NCBI GenBank assembly: GCA_963776565.1
Contig: CAVZNF010000002.1
Span: 450,965 to 514,964 of the forward strand
Source: GMQP-bins7 sp963776565
GTDB lineage: Bacteria; Actinomycetota; Thermoleophilia; Gaiellales; Gaiellaceae
Direction: 5' to 3'
DNA: 64,000 nt
The notes below the pieces were generated by a model. The model ran no database searches, had not been told where the DNA came from, and worked only from the letters and a program-made list of their open reading frames with translations. The position numbers and the translations under genes were made by a program. Shown one piece after another: positions 1-8,854 of the stretch; the stretch's first letter is position 1, and each line of letters opens with the position of its first letter.

Positions 1-87
1 CGAGATCCCCCGGCGCGTCCTCGCCCGGCAAGCGTTCAAGCGATGCTCCGCTGGGTAGCGTCAACGTTTCGGCAAACGAGGTAGCAG

Positions 88-1113
88 ATGAGAGCGGTTG
101 TGTATTCCCATACGGGTGGGCGCGAAGTCCTTCGCCTCGTCGAGCGGCCTGTGCGCGAACCGGGACCTGGCGAGGTGCGGGTCAAGATGCAGGTCTCGGG
201 CGTGAATCCCACCGACTGGAAGGCACGCCGCGGGGGACGCGCGGGTGCCGAGCTTCCGTTTCCAGAGCTCGTCCCCAACCAGGACGGCGCAGGAACGATC
301 GACGCCGTCGGCGATGGCGTCGCGGACAAGCCGAGTCGGAGAGCGCGTCTGGCTTTGGGAGGCGGCGTGGCAACGCGCAGACGGCACGGCGCAGGAGTTC
401 GTCGTCATCCCGAGCCGTCAAGCGGTGCGACTGCCAGATGCAGCTTCGATGGACGTTGGAGCGAGTCTCGGGATCCCCGCTCTGACCGCGCACCGCTGCC
501 TCACGGTCTCGGAGCTCGGCCCGCGGAAGCTCGCAGCCGGGAGCTCTCCATGGTCAGACCGTGTTGGTTGCGGGAGGCGCGGGAGCGGTGGGCCATGCGG
601 CGATCCAGCTCGCGTGCTGGGCCGGCGCCCGCGTGATCAGCACGGTCAGCAGCGACGAGAAGGCGGGACTAGCCCTAGTCAGCAGGGGCAGAGCACGTCA
701 TTAACTACCGGGCCGGCGAAGCTGCGGACGAGATCCGGGCGCTCGCACCGAAAGGCATCGACGTGATCGTCGAGGTCGCGCCTGCCGGAAACGCCGTCCT
801 CGATAGGGCCGTGCTCGCCCCGAACGGCACGGTTGCCGTCTATGCGACGGATGGCGGCAGCGAGCTCGAATTGAACGTGCGTGACCTGATGTCCCGCAAC
901 CTTCGCTACCAGTTCGTCCTCGTGTACACCGTGCCCGCCCTGGCGAAAGACCAGGCTGTGTCCGACGTCGCCGCGGCGGTCGAAGACGGCGCGCTCGAAG
1001 TCGGAGAGCACGTCGGGCTTCCACTCCACCGCTTTTCGCTCGAGCGCACTGCGGACGCGCATGATGCCGTCGAGCACGGCGCCGTCGGCAAGGTTCTGGT
1101 CGACATCAGCTGA
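88..1113 (+). pseudogene. Quinone oxidoreductase-like MDR protein, frameshifted
   Basis: Three frames together spell an NADPH:quinone reductase of the zinc-independent medium-chain dehydrogenase family, about 340 residues. Frame 1 from ATG 88 gives the GroES-like start and VNPTDWKARRG; frame 2 continues to about 540 (EFVVIPSRQAVRLPD); frame 3 from 552 gives the dinucleotide loop VLVAGGAGAVGHAAIQLA; frame 1 again from 682 gives GAEHVINYRAGEA and runs to the stop. The shifts lie near 320-350, 540-552 and 670-682 and each moves the frame by one base in the same sense. A GAGG box precedes the ATG. Protein between the shifts is well conserved, so single-base sequence errors are as likely as true decay. 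The substrate cannot be told. Confidence 0.8.
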
Positions 1114-1281
1114 CGTCACGACTCCGTGCAGCCAGACGAGCGTCGCTGGGGTCGGGGCTCGAGCGGAGATCGAATCTGGGATCAAGCCACCCGTACACAG
1201 GTGCCAGGGAGTCAATCCCTCCCAGTGAGACGCGGAGTCGTTACGGCACACTGGAACGGCTATGACCAACGGGCGGCAAAC

Positions 1282-2202
1282 ATGAGCGAATCGCGCACCA
1301 TCGCGAACGAGACTGTCGAGCTCACTACAGGCACGAAGATGCCCATTCTCGGGCTCGGAACGTGGCAGCTGCGGGGCGGCAGTGCGGTGAACGCGGTGCT
1401 GCGCGCGCTCGAGGTCGGCTATCGGCACATCGACACGGCGACCGCGTATGGCAACGAGGAACAGGTGGGGCAAGCGGTAGCGCAAAGTGGCGTTCGCCGC
1501 GAGGACATCTTCGTCACGACGAAGCTGCCGCCCAGCCGCGCAGGGCGTGAGCGCGAGACGCTCGCGGCAAGTCTCGATGCGCTGGCGTTCGGATACGTCG
1601 ATCTGTGGCTCATCCACTGGCCGCCGAGCGGAGGTGCGCGAGCGGACGTGTGGGAGCGGCTTCTCGAGTTGCAAGCGGAAGGACTGACGCGGGAGGTCGG
1701 CGTCAGCAACTACTCCGTCTCGCAGATCGACGAGCTTCAGCGCGCGACAGGCCAACTACCGGCGGTGAACCAGATCGAGTGGAGCCCACCGCTCTTCGAT
1801 CGGGACGTGCTCGAGGGACACCGGCGCCGTGGTGTGCAGCTCGAGGGTTACAGCCCGCTGCTGAACATCAACCTGCGCGACCCGCGGCTCGCACGAATCG
1901 CCGGCGATCACGGTGTGACACCGGCACAGATCGTGCTGCGTTGGCACATCGAGCACCAAATCGTCGCAATTCCAAGGTCGTCGAATGCGGAACGGATCGC
2001 CGAGAACGCGGACATCTTCAGCTTCGCGTTGACTTCGTCCGAAGTCGAGATCCTCGACACCTTCGCCAGCGGAATGACGCGCGAGGTAGGCGTCAAAATG
2101 CGCCACGGCGCCATTTCTCGGCCTCGGGGGCGAATCCCTCGGGCGTGTCACCGGAGCGAGGGATGGGCAGACGCCCGATCTGAGCCCATACTCGCGGAGT
2201 GA
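1282..2202 (+). CDS. Aldo/keto reductase
   Basis: Cytosolic NADPH-dependent aldo/keto reductase with a (beta/alpha)8 barrel. The catalytic tetrad is complete: Asp51 and Tyr56 in HIDTATAYG, Lys81 in FVTTKLP, and His112 in LWLIHWP; the cofactor motif IPRSSNAERI is near the C-terminus. ATG 1282 is chosen because the family fold starts a few residues later, although the frame stays open upstream to a GTG at 1126. The last 40 residues (after MTREVG) are Arg-rich and unlike the usual AKR tail, so a frameshift near 2095 is possible. The physiological carbonyl substrate is unknown. Confidence 0.9.
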   Translation: MSESRTIANETVELTTGTKMPILGLGTWQLRGGSAVNAVLRALEVGYRHIDTATAYGNEEQVGQAVAQSGVRREDIFVTTKLPPSRAGRERETLAASLDALAFGYVDLWLIHWPPSGGARADVWERLLELQAEGLTREVGVSNYSVSQIDELQRATGQLPAVNQIEWSPPLFDRDVLEGHRRRGVQLEGYSPLLNINLRDPRLARIAGDHGVTPAQIVLRWHIEHQIVAIPRSSNAERIAENADIFSFALTSSEVEILDTFASGMTREVGVKMRHGAISRPRGRIPRACHRSEGWADARSEPILAE

Positions 2203-2462
2203 GCGCCGCCGCCACGCTCGTCAACGCTGTTTCTGCCGCATCGTCTCGGCTGCGCCTAGACATGGAGCAGCTGCATGGGCGTCAGGACAATCGCGTACCC
2301 GCCCTCGACCGCCTCGAAGCAGCAGTTGGCCGCGATCTCGCCGAGCGCCTCGTTGCTGAGCTCTCGGAGCGGGATCGTCGCCGGCTCGAGGCAGCGCTCA
2401 GTACGGAGTTCGCCGACCGCATCACTTCTCTGCTCGCGGAGGAACGAGGCGACACCGACTAA
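2199..2462 (+). CDS. Small hypothetical protein (uncertain)
   Basis: An 87-residue frame that starts at a GTG overlapping the stop of the aldo/keto reductase. It is rich in Arg, Glu and Leu and would form amphipathic helices (LSERDRRRLEAALSTEF). I recognise no domain. An opposite-strand frame over the same stretch (2256-2522) has similarly GC-rich wobble positions, so strand and reality are both uncertain. It ends just before the REDAERFI tail remnant, so both could be relics of one eroded locus. Confidence 0.3.
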   Translation: MSAAATLVNAVSAASSRLRLDMEQLHGRQDNRVPALDRLEAAVGRDLAERLVAELSERDRRRLEAALSTEFADRITSLLAEERGDTD

Positions 2463-2463
2463 G

Positions 2464-2538
2464 ACCCGGCTGGGCGACGCTGTCGAGACATTCATCCGTC
2501 GCGAAGACGCCGAGCGCTTCATCGACGGGCTGAACTAG
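2464..2538 (+). pseudogene. Remnant of conserved C-terminal tail (REDAERFI...GLN)
   Basis: This stretch reads TRLGDAVETFIRREDAERFI then DGLN and a stop. I associate the phrase RREDAERFIEEVRxDDPEL...LRIEERELEAGGLN with the end of short Thermoleophilia proteins (from memory, not a search). Here the middle of the tail is missing, so REDAERFI is joined directly to GLN-stop as if by an in-frame deletion. Pieces of the other half of the same tail occur at 47559-47615 and 53641-53690. No matching N-terminal gene part is visible upstream. Confidence 0.5.
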
Positions 2539-2548
2539 GGCTGAAGTC

Positions 2549-2803
2549 TCAATCGGAGTGAAGCGTGTGTGGAGCGAGGCCGATGGCCTCGGCTCCGCGA
2601 GACGTGAGAACGTAGAACGTGTGCTCGTGCGCGGGCGCAGTCTGGCGCGGCTGCGCCTTGACGGGGTTGGTCCGACGCAGCCGAGCTAGATCGGCTCGTA
2701 CGAGGCGCTCTAAGTCAAACGCTGGAAAGCGGTCGGAAACCTGCTCGGCCGTCTTGCCCGGATCGCCGATGAACTCGAGCACCTCACGATCAACCTCTTC
2801 CAT
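2549..2803 (-). CDS. Small winged-helix-like hypothetical protein
   Basis: An 84-residue protein read toward lower coordinates. Its order of elements is a helix (DREVLEFIGDPGKTAEQVSD), a second and probable recognition helix (LERLVRADLARLRR), then a beta-hairpin-like end (FYVLTSRGAEAIG). That suggests a short winged-helix DNA-binding fold, but no named family is recognised. It is convergent with the tail remnant at 2464-2538 and has no operon partner. The call rests on amino-acid pattern only. Confidence 0.6.
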   Translation of the reverse strand: MEEVDREVLEFIGDPGKTAEQVSDRFPAFDLERLVRADLARLRRTNPVKAQPRQTAPAHEHTFYVLTSRGAEAIGLAPHTLHSD

Positions 2804-3226
2804 GAGGCCACGGTACTCGTAATCGCGGAGGAAGCGGATCGCCTACATGTGAATGCGCAGTCGCCGCACTTTCTTTCCCCGTATCCCTCTCAGGTCTGCG
2901 GGTAACCCGATGGAGCGGGCTGCCGCCGCCAAGCCGCACGCGCCGCTCCACACCGGGTTTCTGTCTTCCCCCTGGTGAGATAGATGCGCCGTTCGGCTGA
3001 ATCTTGCGCCGCAAGGTGAGAAAGCCGGGCCAGCCACCCAATCGTCCCCCAAGGAGGGGAAAGGGATCCTTGAGGACGCCAAAGACCGACCCGGCCACCG
3101 ATCCTCTTCGCCAACCCGCTAGGAGCACCTTCCTCGGGAAGATCCAGACCGTTGCCTGCCGTGCGCGCGGCCCGAGCATCGCTGAGGGGCGAGCCGTCGC
3201 CGCCTCGCCCCTCGCGAGAGTGGTCG
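2804..3226. other. Intergenic stretch without a supported gene
   Basis: Frames on both strands are open but their translations are Arg/Gly/Pro-rich and show no family signature. A short inverted element (cccccaaggagggg) lies near 3047. I see no RNA gene or mobile element. Confidence 0.5.
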
Positions 3227-3694
3227 CTACCGGAGCTGGCCGCGAATCGCGCCGCCCGGGAACGCCGTCGTGTGGTAGTTGACGTAGTAGGCGCTCGGGT
3301 TTTGGCAGATTGCGGCGCCGGTTGTTCCGGCGTTCGGGGTAGCGGCGCCGCTCTGTTTGATGTGGCGAGCGCTTGTCGACGCGGTGGGCGATACGAACAA
3401 GGGCACCACAATTGGGCCGGCGACGCCGGCTGGTGCCTGATGGATATGGCCGGCCACGAATGTCTCGTGGTCTCGGTTCAAGATCTGGGTCTTGAATCCG
3501 ATCGTGCCGTCGTTGCGGACTTTGATCAGCGTGTGGCCCTTAGCGGTCGAGGTCGAGCCAGTGGTCTCATTCTTCGCCGCCAGCTTCGCGTGCAGGACGC
3601 ACAAGACGCCCTGACCGTTCTTCGCAGGCGCCGTGCCTACGGCAAGAACGGCGACGGCGCACGCGGCCACGAAACAGGTAATGAAACGTCGCAT
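3227..3694 (-). CDS. Secreted CHRD-domain protein
   Basis: A 155-residue secreted protein. Residues 1-24 form a Sec signal peptide (Arg-Arg, hydrophobic stretch CFVAACAVAVLAVGTA, small residues). The rest is a CHRD domain, a beta-rich fold named for its presence in chordin and common in secreted bacterial proteins. Visible family marks are GHIHQAPAG in the middle and the C-terminal FPGGAIRGQL. No enzymatic role is established for bacterial CHRD proteins. It is transcribed alone on the minus strand, 200 bases from the next gene in the same direction. Confidence 0.85.
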   Translation of the reverse strand: MRRFITCFVAACAVAVLAVGTAPAKNGQGVLCVLHAKLAAKNETTGSTSTAKGHTLIKVRNDGTIGFKTQILNRDHETFVAGHIHQAPAGVAGPIVVPLFVSPTASTSARHIKQSGAATPNAGTTGAAICQNPSAYYVNYHTTAFPGGAIRGQLR

Positions 3695-3848
3695 AGCCTC
3701 ACTCCCCCTCCTTTAGTGGTGGATCGGCTTGCGAAAGCAAGCTACCCGGAGCAGCAACTTTGCAAACTCGCCGCCGCCACTCCGCGGTCACGCTGGGACG
3801 GGTGCTCCACCTGGCTAGACGCAGGTCGCGGGAGTGGTGAGCGGGGAG

Positions 3849-3878
3849 GGAGGACCAGGGCCGCAGCCCTGGTCCTCC
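3849..3878 (-). terminator. Perfect hairpin downstream of small secreted gene
   Basis: A 12-bp perfect stem (ggaggaccaggg / ccctggtcctcc) with a 6-base loop sits 15 bases after the stop of the minus-strand gene ending at 3893. No strong U-tract follows on the minus strand, so it may stabilise the 3' end rather than act as a classical intrinsic terminator. Confidence 0.65.
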
Positions 3879-3892
3879 GCAGTGAGACGTAC

Positions 3893-4156
3893 TTAGCGCT
3901 GCGAAGCTTGGAAGCACGCGACGTCATACTGAGACACGGCGTGGTCGCTGTTGGCGTGCGATGCTGACGAACCGTTACCCGCGTAATGCTCCTCCGCATT
4001 CGCGAAGCCACCCGAGCCAAAGCCGGGCGGGCCTGAAGGCTGCTCTTCGCAGGACTGGTTGGGCTGCCCCGTGCCGGGAGGGTTGGCGGCAACCGCCGGC
4101 GAGATGAGGACAGCCAACGCCACAAGAACGATGAGTGACGCGACTAGAAGACGCAT
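3893..4156 (-). CDS. Small secreted hypothetical protein
   Basis: An 87-residue protein with a clear signal peptide (RLLVASLIVLVALAVLISPAVA, cleavage after AVA) and a Gly/Pro/Ser/Asn-rich mature part ending SQYDVACFQ. Two cysteines (CEEQPSG, DVACFQ) could form a disulphide outside the cell. I have seen proteins of this shape (NPPGTGQPxQSC ... SQYDVACFQ) in soil actinobacteria, but no function is known. It is followed by a strong hairpin at 3849-3878. Confidence 0.7.
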   Translation of the reverse strand: MRLLVASLIVLVALAVLISPAVAANPPGTGQPNQSCEEQPSGPPGFGSGGFANAEEHYAGNGSSASHANSDHAVSQYDVACFQASQR

Positions 4157-4400
4157 CCTTCTCCTCTCTTTGGCTTGACACAGGTCCTACGGGGGCGCCT
4201 CAGCCTTGGATTGCACGCCAGCGTGTGGCGGGACGCTCTGCTACGGCGCTCGCTGCGCAACGCTCGCCACGGTCTCCGCAAAGTGCTGCAGCCTCGGCGA
4301 GTTCTCAGTCAGGGCGCGTAAGACATCCGCTTCACTTTCTATAGCTACGTCACTTTACTTGCGATAGCATCGACCCACCCCTGCGACGGAAGGAGACGCG

Positions 4401-4892
4401 ATGACCGTCATCGACGAACTGCTCGAGAACGCCAGCGCCTACGCGCAGAGCTTCGACAAGGGCGAGCTCCCACTGCCCCCGGCTCGGGGGATCGCGATCG
4501 TCGCCTGCATGGACGCGCGCCTCGATCCGCAGGCGCTGCTCGGGCTCGAAGAGGGCGACGCCCACGTCATCCGCAACGCCGGGGGCGTGATCACCGATGA
4601 CGAGATCCGCTCGCTCGCAATCTCGCAGCGGCTTCTCGGAACCGAAGAGATCATGCTCATCCACCATACGGACTGTGGAATGCTGACCTTCAAGGACGAC
4701 GATCTCCGTCGCCAGATCCAGGACGAGACGGGCGTGAAGCCGACCTGGGCCGCGGAGGCGTTCGACGATCTCGAGGAGGACGTCCGCCAGTCGATCGCGC
4801 GGATCAAGGCCAGCCCCTTTATCCCGCGGAAGGACAAGGTGCGGGGATTCGTGTACGAGGTTGAGACCGGTCGTGTACGCGAAGTCGTCTGA
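4401..4892 (+). CDS. Beta-class carbonic anhydrase
   Basis: Zinc enzyme interconverting CO2 and bicarbonate in the cytosol, 163 residues, the size of short mycobacterial-type beta carbonic anhydrases. Zinc ligands are Cys36 in VACMDAR, His89 and Cys92 in HHTDCGM; the catalytic Asp38-Arg40 pair is in CMDAR, and RNAGG (58-62) lies in the active-site wall. A good ribosome site (ggaaggag) stands 6 bases before ATG 4401. The preceding 240 bases hold no gene and probably the promoter. It is a single-gene unit. Confidence 0.95.
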   Translation: MTVIDELLENASAYAQSFDKGELPLPPARGIAIVACMDARLDPQALLGLEEGDAHVIRNAGGVITDDEIRSLAISQRLLGTEEIMLIHHTDCGMLTFKDDDLRRQIQDETGVKPTWAAEAFDDLEEDVRQSIARIKASPFIPRKDKVRGFVYEVETGRVREVV

Positions 4893-4950
4893 GGCGACAC
4901 AACGGGGCTCGATTGTGAAGTGAATCGATCGTGGCGCTGCCGTCCAGACG

Positions 4951-4966
4951 CGCGGCTCCAGCCGCG
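4951..4966. terminator. Short GC hairpin after carbonic anhydrase
   Basis: Six-bp stem cgcggc/gccgcg with loop tcca, 60 bases after the carbonic anhydrase stop. No U-tract. A weak terminator candidate only. Confidence 0.3.
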
Positions 4967-5051
4967 TCGGCTCCAGGTCACGGTGCTGCGTGGAACCGTG
5001 ACTCATCTTGGATGACGCCTTGCGTGGAGCGCGGTGAACTGACATGAGCGT

Positions 5052-5759
5052 GTGACGCAGTCGTCGGACGGGCATTCTGCGGCCATGCCCGAGACCCAGC
5101 CCGAGGAGATGTCGGGCCATCTCCTCGCGATCCCTCGCACACTGGAGCGCGCCGCAGGCGATCTGGTCCACCATGCATTCGAGCGCCTGGTCTCTTCGGA
5201 GGTCGATGTCAAGACCGCTGCCGAGGCAAAGCGGCTGCTCGCAAAGGACGAGGACACAGAGGAGATAACAGACGCGATTCAGCGATTCGTCGCCATCGCA
5301 ACGCCCGCCGCTCGGATCGCGCTTCGTGGAGCCCGCTTTACCCGCGTCCCGTGGGTGCTTGTGGCGTCATCGGCCGTGTCGATCGGCGTGACGGTCCGAA
5401 ACGGCGTCCGAGAGCTCCGGGTAATCGCCGCGCTGTTGGCGCACCGCCTCGAGCAGGAGACGGGGTCGCCCCCCGATCCTGCGCTCCTTCGCAAGCTGAC
5501 GCTCGAGCTCTATCTCAAGCCGCGGCGAGTTCCCGACGCGTCCGATCTCAGCCTGCCGCTCGCCCGACTCGCCCGACGCTGGATCGTCAGCGGCGCGCTC
5601 GGTCGGAACACCCGGAAGAAGACCGAGAAAGCCCTGGATTCAGCGGAGCGTCTCGACCTCGCGGCGGTCGCTCGGCGAGTACCCATTGCGACCGGCGCGC
5701 CGACATCCTCGAGCGATGCGCCTGTCGCTCCCCGGCCCACGCGGGGGGCATCCATCTGA
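5052..5759 (+). CDS. Hypothetical protein with one membrane segment
   Basis: A 235-residue protein of unknown function. The N-terminal half is acidic and helical (DTEEITDAIQRF); a hydrophobic stretch near residues 97-112 (VPWVLVASSAVSIGVTV) could cross or touch the membrane; the C-terminal half is basic (RNTRKKTEKALDS) and Pro/Ser-rich. The start is uncertain: GTG 5052 or ATG 5085 (MPETQPEEM), neither with a convincing ribosome site. No domain recognised. It stands alone between the carbonic anhydrase and a 360-base gap. Confidence 0.6.
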   Translation: MTQSSDGHSAAMPETQPEEMSGHLLAIPRTLERAAGDLVHHAFERLVSSEVDVKTAAEAKRLLAKDEDTEEITDAIQRFVAIATPAARIALRGARFTRVPWVLVASSAVSIGVTVRNGVRELRVIAALLAHRLEQETGSPPDPALLRKLTLELYLKPRRVPDASDLSLPLARLARRWIVSGALGRNTRKKTEKALDSAERLDLAAVARRVPIATGAPTSSSDAPVAPRPTRGASI

Positions 5760-6122
5760 AAAGAATTCACCGAGCCGGTGGCGCTTTCGTCCACTCGACC
5801 CGATGACCTTCCGCTTCCGCGTACGGCCTCCGGGCTGAGCTTCGACCTACTCGCGCTCCGTGCTCGGTGCGTGGAGGAACTTATGGCGCGGAGCCGACCG
5901 GGTCAAGCTCGCTCCCGATCGAATGCCGCAGTTTGCGTCCTTCTTCGTTTGTCCAGCGGATCGACCGCTTCCGCGAGTCGCGGTGAGCGGGTCGTCTCCA
6001 GTACGCCAAGGACACAAGCCGACACAGCTCCCCCTTTGAGGAGCACGCGTCGGTAGATACCCGCACGTCCTCTCCGAGCCGGGCCGGAGGCCCCGTCTCC
6101 TCCCTGCCCCGAGCATGAGGCT
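5760..6122. other. Intergenic stretch without a supported gene
   Basis: Several overlapping minus-strand frames exist, but their translations are Arg/Cys-rich with no recognisable motif. No tRNA, repeat or terminator was seen. Confidence 0.5.
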
Positions 6123-6329
6123 ATGCAAAGAACCACGACAACGAGCTACTGCGTGTATTCGGGCAAACGGGCAGTCGGGCTGCAGAACGCCTGGTCACCG
6201 TCCGAGGCGGTGATCGAGTACATGCGTGGGCAGGGCTACCGGAATGACGAGATAAGGCGGATGGGCTACGACTCCGCCGCATGGCGGGGTGCGACATACA
6301 CCGCTCGAAAGGCGAGCGAAGCCGCATAG
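6123..6329 (+). CDS. Small conserved-looking hypothetical protein
   Basis: A 68-residue protein (SYCVYSGKRAVGLQNAW ... EYMRGQGYRNDEIRRMGYD) with balanced composition and GC-rich wobble positions. A gagg box lies just before ATG 6123. I recognise no named family. The SPSEAVIEYM...GY repeat of helix-forming residues suggests a compact helical protein. It ends well before the VOC gene, so it may be its own unit. Confidence 0.5.
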   Translation: MQRTTTTSYCVYSGKRAVGLQNAWSPSEAVIEYMRGQGYRNDEIRRMGYDSAAWRGATYTARKASEAA

Positions 6330-6542
6330 CTTCCGTTCGGCAGCTCGAACCGAGATCGCGGCGCGGCGACGCACCGGATACTCGCAGACCTCTCAAGCGA
6401 CAAATGATCGTCACTGCCCGAGACCGCAGCGCGTCCGCCCGAGCGAGGCGCTGTTCCATGACCGTGTCGATCTCTGGGGCGTCCGCTCGTCTTATCTCGA
6501 CGAGCCGGATACGCCGGCTCTGAGCCGAGAGAGAGGTCCTCC

Positions 6543-6887
6543 ATGAGTCACCCGGTCATTCACGCCGAGATCCGCTCCGCAGACGCCGACGCGACGCGAG
6601 CGTTCTTTTCCGAGCTGTTCGGCTGGACGTATACGGACGGTGCGTTCCCCGGCTACACCTTTGTCGACACCGGCGTCGACGGAGCACTGCCGACTGCGAT
6701 CGGCCCGCTGCAGGGCGGCAGCGACACGGTGCTCTTCTTCGTCGGGGTCGAGGACGTCGCGGCGACTCTGGCGCACGCGGAGCAACTTGGAGGGCGGACG
6801 ATCCAACCACCTCAGGAGGTTCCGGGCGTGACATTCGGCGTCTTCGCCGATCCGCAGGGTCACGTCGTCGGCGTCGCGGCGAACTAG
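6543..6887 (+). CDS. VOC (glyoxalase/bleomycin-resistance) family protein
   Basis: A 114-residue single-module vicinal-oxygen-chelate protein. It begins with the metal-side strand HAEIRSADADATRAFFSELFGW, typical of these proteins, and ends GVFADPQGHVVGVAAN, where the DPxGxxxG turn is characteristic. Members bind a metal and act as glyoxalases, dioxygenases, isomerases or antibiotic-binding proteins, usually as dimers. No specific reaction can be assigned. A ribosome site (gagagagg) precedes ATG 6543. Confidence 0.85.
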   Translation: MSHPVIHAEIRSADADATRAFFSELFGWTYTDGAFPGYTFVDTGVDGALPTAIGPLQGGSDTVLFFVGVEDVAATLAHAEQLGGRTIQPPQEVPGVTFGVFADPQGHVVGVAAN

Positions 6888-6950
6888 GGGCCGTTTGTCG
6901 AAGGTGCAGGCAGCCACCACAGGTGATTGCCGACGCGAGCCAGCGCGATC

Positions 6951-8030
6951 TTAGGCGGGGCCGACGCCGTTCGACCCGAGGGCGGGACGAGTGAACGACG
7001 ATGTGATGTCCACTGCGCGGCCCTCCGCGACCGATGTGGTCGTCGCGTCGAGGATTTCGACGATGTGGGCGGCGTGGGCGCCGGTCGCGCGGTGCGGCCG
7101 GCCCGACACGATCGCGTCGCTCAGGTCACCGAGGGCACGGCCCCAGTCGGTGCCGGGGAACGCCCTCTCGACGGGCACGGGGGTGTACGGCTCGCCGAAG
7201 CGAGCGAGCTCGACCGTGGCGTCGAAGAGCTGCCAGTCGGAGAGATGGATGGAGCCCAAGTCTCCGTGGAGCTCGATCCCGCCCTGCTTCGTGAGACGCG
7301 AGACGTAGAAGTTCGCGGTGAGACGCACGACCGTTCCGCTCTCGAGCTCGACGACCGCGACGCCGAAGTCCGGCGCCTCGGGAGTGAACGACTCGCCGTC
7401 CATCGTGGTCCGGTTCGGATAGACGACCGTCCCGAACGCGGTGACGCGTCGTGCGGGCCCAAATATTGCGGTGAGGATCGTGAGCGGGTACACGCCCACG
7501 TCGGCGAACGGGCCGATGCGATAAAAGGGCTCGGGTCGCGGGTGCCAGCTCTCGATCCGATTCCAGTTGACCTCGGCGTACGCGACGCGCACTGCGCCGA
7601 TCGCACCCGTCTCGACGAGCCGCCACATCGTCTGCTGCGCCTCGCCCATGAAGGTGATGGGAGAGCATGAGAGCCGGAGGCCCCGTTCCGCTGCGAGCTC
7701 GACGAGCGACCGGGCGACCCCATAGCTCCCGGCGAGGGGCTTCTCGCTGTGTACGTGCTTGCCGGCGTGGAGCGCCGCGCTGGTCACGTCCGCGTGGACG
7801 GCTGGGAAGGTGAGGTTCACGATGGCGTCGACGTTCGGGTCTCCGAGGACGTCGTCGAGCGCGGGATAGTCGACGCCGCCGAAGCGGTCGACGAAGGCTG
7901 CGCTGAGCGACCGGTCGACGTCCGTAGCACCGGCGATCCGGACCGACGGGTAGGCGCTCATCGTCTCGCCGTACGCGCCGGAGATGTTGCCGCATCCCAC
8001 GACGGCGACGCGAAGCGCGCGCTCAGACAT
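6951..8030 (-). CDS. Gfo/Idh/MocA family oxidoreductase
   Basis: NAD(P)-dependent sugar dehydrogenase of 359 residues. The N-terminal Rossmann fold has VAVVGCGNISGAYG; the family lysine motif is HSEKPLAGS near residue 100; the C-terminal alpha/beta domain follows (FADVGVYPLTILTAIFGP). ATG 8030 overlaps the end of the isomerase gene (stop at 8023), so the two are translationally coupled. It is the last gene of a minus-strand operon with a sugar isomerase, a GH130 enzyme and an Opp-type importer, which points to oxidation or epimerisation of an imported sugar. The substrate is unknown. Confidence 0.9.
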   Translation of the reverse strand: MSERALRVAVVGCGNISGAYGETMSAYPSVRIAGATDVDRSLSAAFVDRFGGVDYPALDDVLGDPNVDAIVNLTFPAVHADVTSAALHAGKHVHSEKPLAGSYGVARSLVELAAERGLRLSCSPITFMGEAQQTMWRLVETGAIGAVRVAYAEVNWNRIESWHPRPEPFYRIGPFADVGVYPLTILTAIFGPARRVTAFGTVVYPNRTTMDGESFTPEAPDFGVAVVELESGTVVRLTANFYVSRLTKQGGIELHGDLGSIHLSDWQLFDATVELARFGEPYTPVPVERAFPGTDWGRALGDLSDAIVSGRPHRATGAHAAHIVEILDATTTSVAEGRAVDITSSFTRPALGSNGVGPA

Positions 8031-8854
8031 GGTGCCCAGTTCCTGCCCTCGTGAGCTGCTCCCGAAGGAGCGTGAGCATGCGCGCACACTCCGCGGTCGG
8101 ATCGCGGTCGTACGGCTCGTGCTCGACGGTCAACGCGCCGGAGTAGCCGAGCTCGACGAGCGCGTCGACGCAGTCGGTGATCCGCGCGCACCCTTCGCCG
8201 TGCATGCACGAGACGTGCGTTCCGGGCTTCTCCACGTCCTTCAGATGGACGTGGAAGAGGCGGTCGGAAAGCTCGCGGATCGCGTCGACGGGGTCGTAGC
8301 CCTGGGTCGCCCACCAACCCGTGTCGACGGCCGCGCCGAGTGAGCTCTCGTCACCGATCGCAGCGAGCACCTCGGCCGGCGTGCGCTCGGGGTGGTTCTC
8401 GAGTCCGAATCGGACGCCGTGCGCGGCGAGCACCGCGGCCGCACCGGAGCGATTGGTGTGGACGATCCCGCCGAGGCCGGCGATCAGGTCGACCTCCAGG
8501 TCGTTCGCGAGACGGCAAGCAGCCTGCACGTCGCCGACCGTGTCTCCGATGCCTCCGGCGAAGGCGACGACGCCGACCCCGTGGCGCGCGAGCGAGTCAC
8601 GGGCGATCGCGACATGATCGGGCGTCGCCCAGCGCCAGTTGAGGTGCGCGAACCAGAGGTCGATCGTCTCGAAGCCGATCTCCGTGATCGAGCTGAGGAG
8701 GGCGTCGAACCGCGCCTGAAACGTCTCGATCGGCTCGGAATGCCGCGTTCGTCGCGAGGTCGAACGGTCCCCACTCGTCGGCCGCGCCGTAGCCGAGCTC
8801 CTTCCCGACGTAGTTCGCGCTCATGAACGAGAGCGTCATGGGAGATGCGCTCAT
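8023..8854 (-). pseudogene. Sugar phosphate isomerase/epimerase (xylose-isomerase-like TIM barrel), frameshifted
   Basis: The gene starts at ATG 8854 (MSASPMTLSFMSANYVG) and shifts frame near 8740, where DLATNAAF meets EPIETFQARF; from there one frame runs to 8023. The encoded TIM barrel has the family's metal-site residues: Glu in GLENHPE, Asp in VDTGWW, His in HVHLKDVE and Glu in TVEHEPYD. It would interconvert ketose/aldose or epimers. It overlaps the genes on both sides (start inside the GH130 gene end, stop past the dehydrogenase start), showing one operon. One missing base explains the break, so an error is plausible. Confidence 0.8.

Noticed and set aside
679..1755. Long minus-strand open frame of 358 codons
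   Set aside because: Antisense shadow of the oxidoreductase and aldo/keto reductase genes; Arg/Asp-rich without any family pattern.
4350..5174. Minus-strand frame of 274 codons
   Set aside because: Lies opposite the carbonic anhydrase, whose zinc motifs are unmistakable; the antisense translation has no motif.
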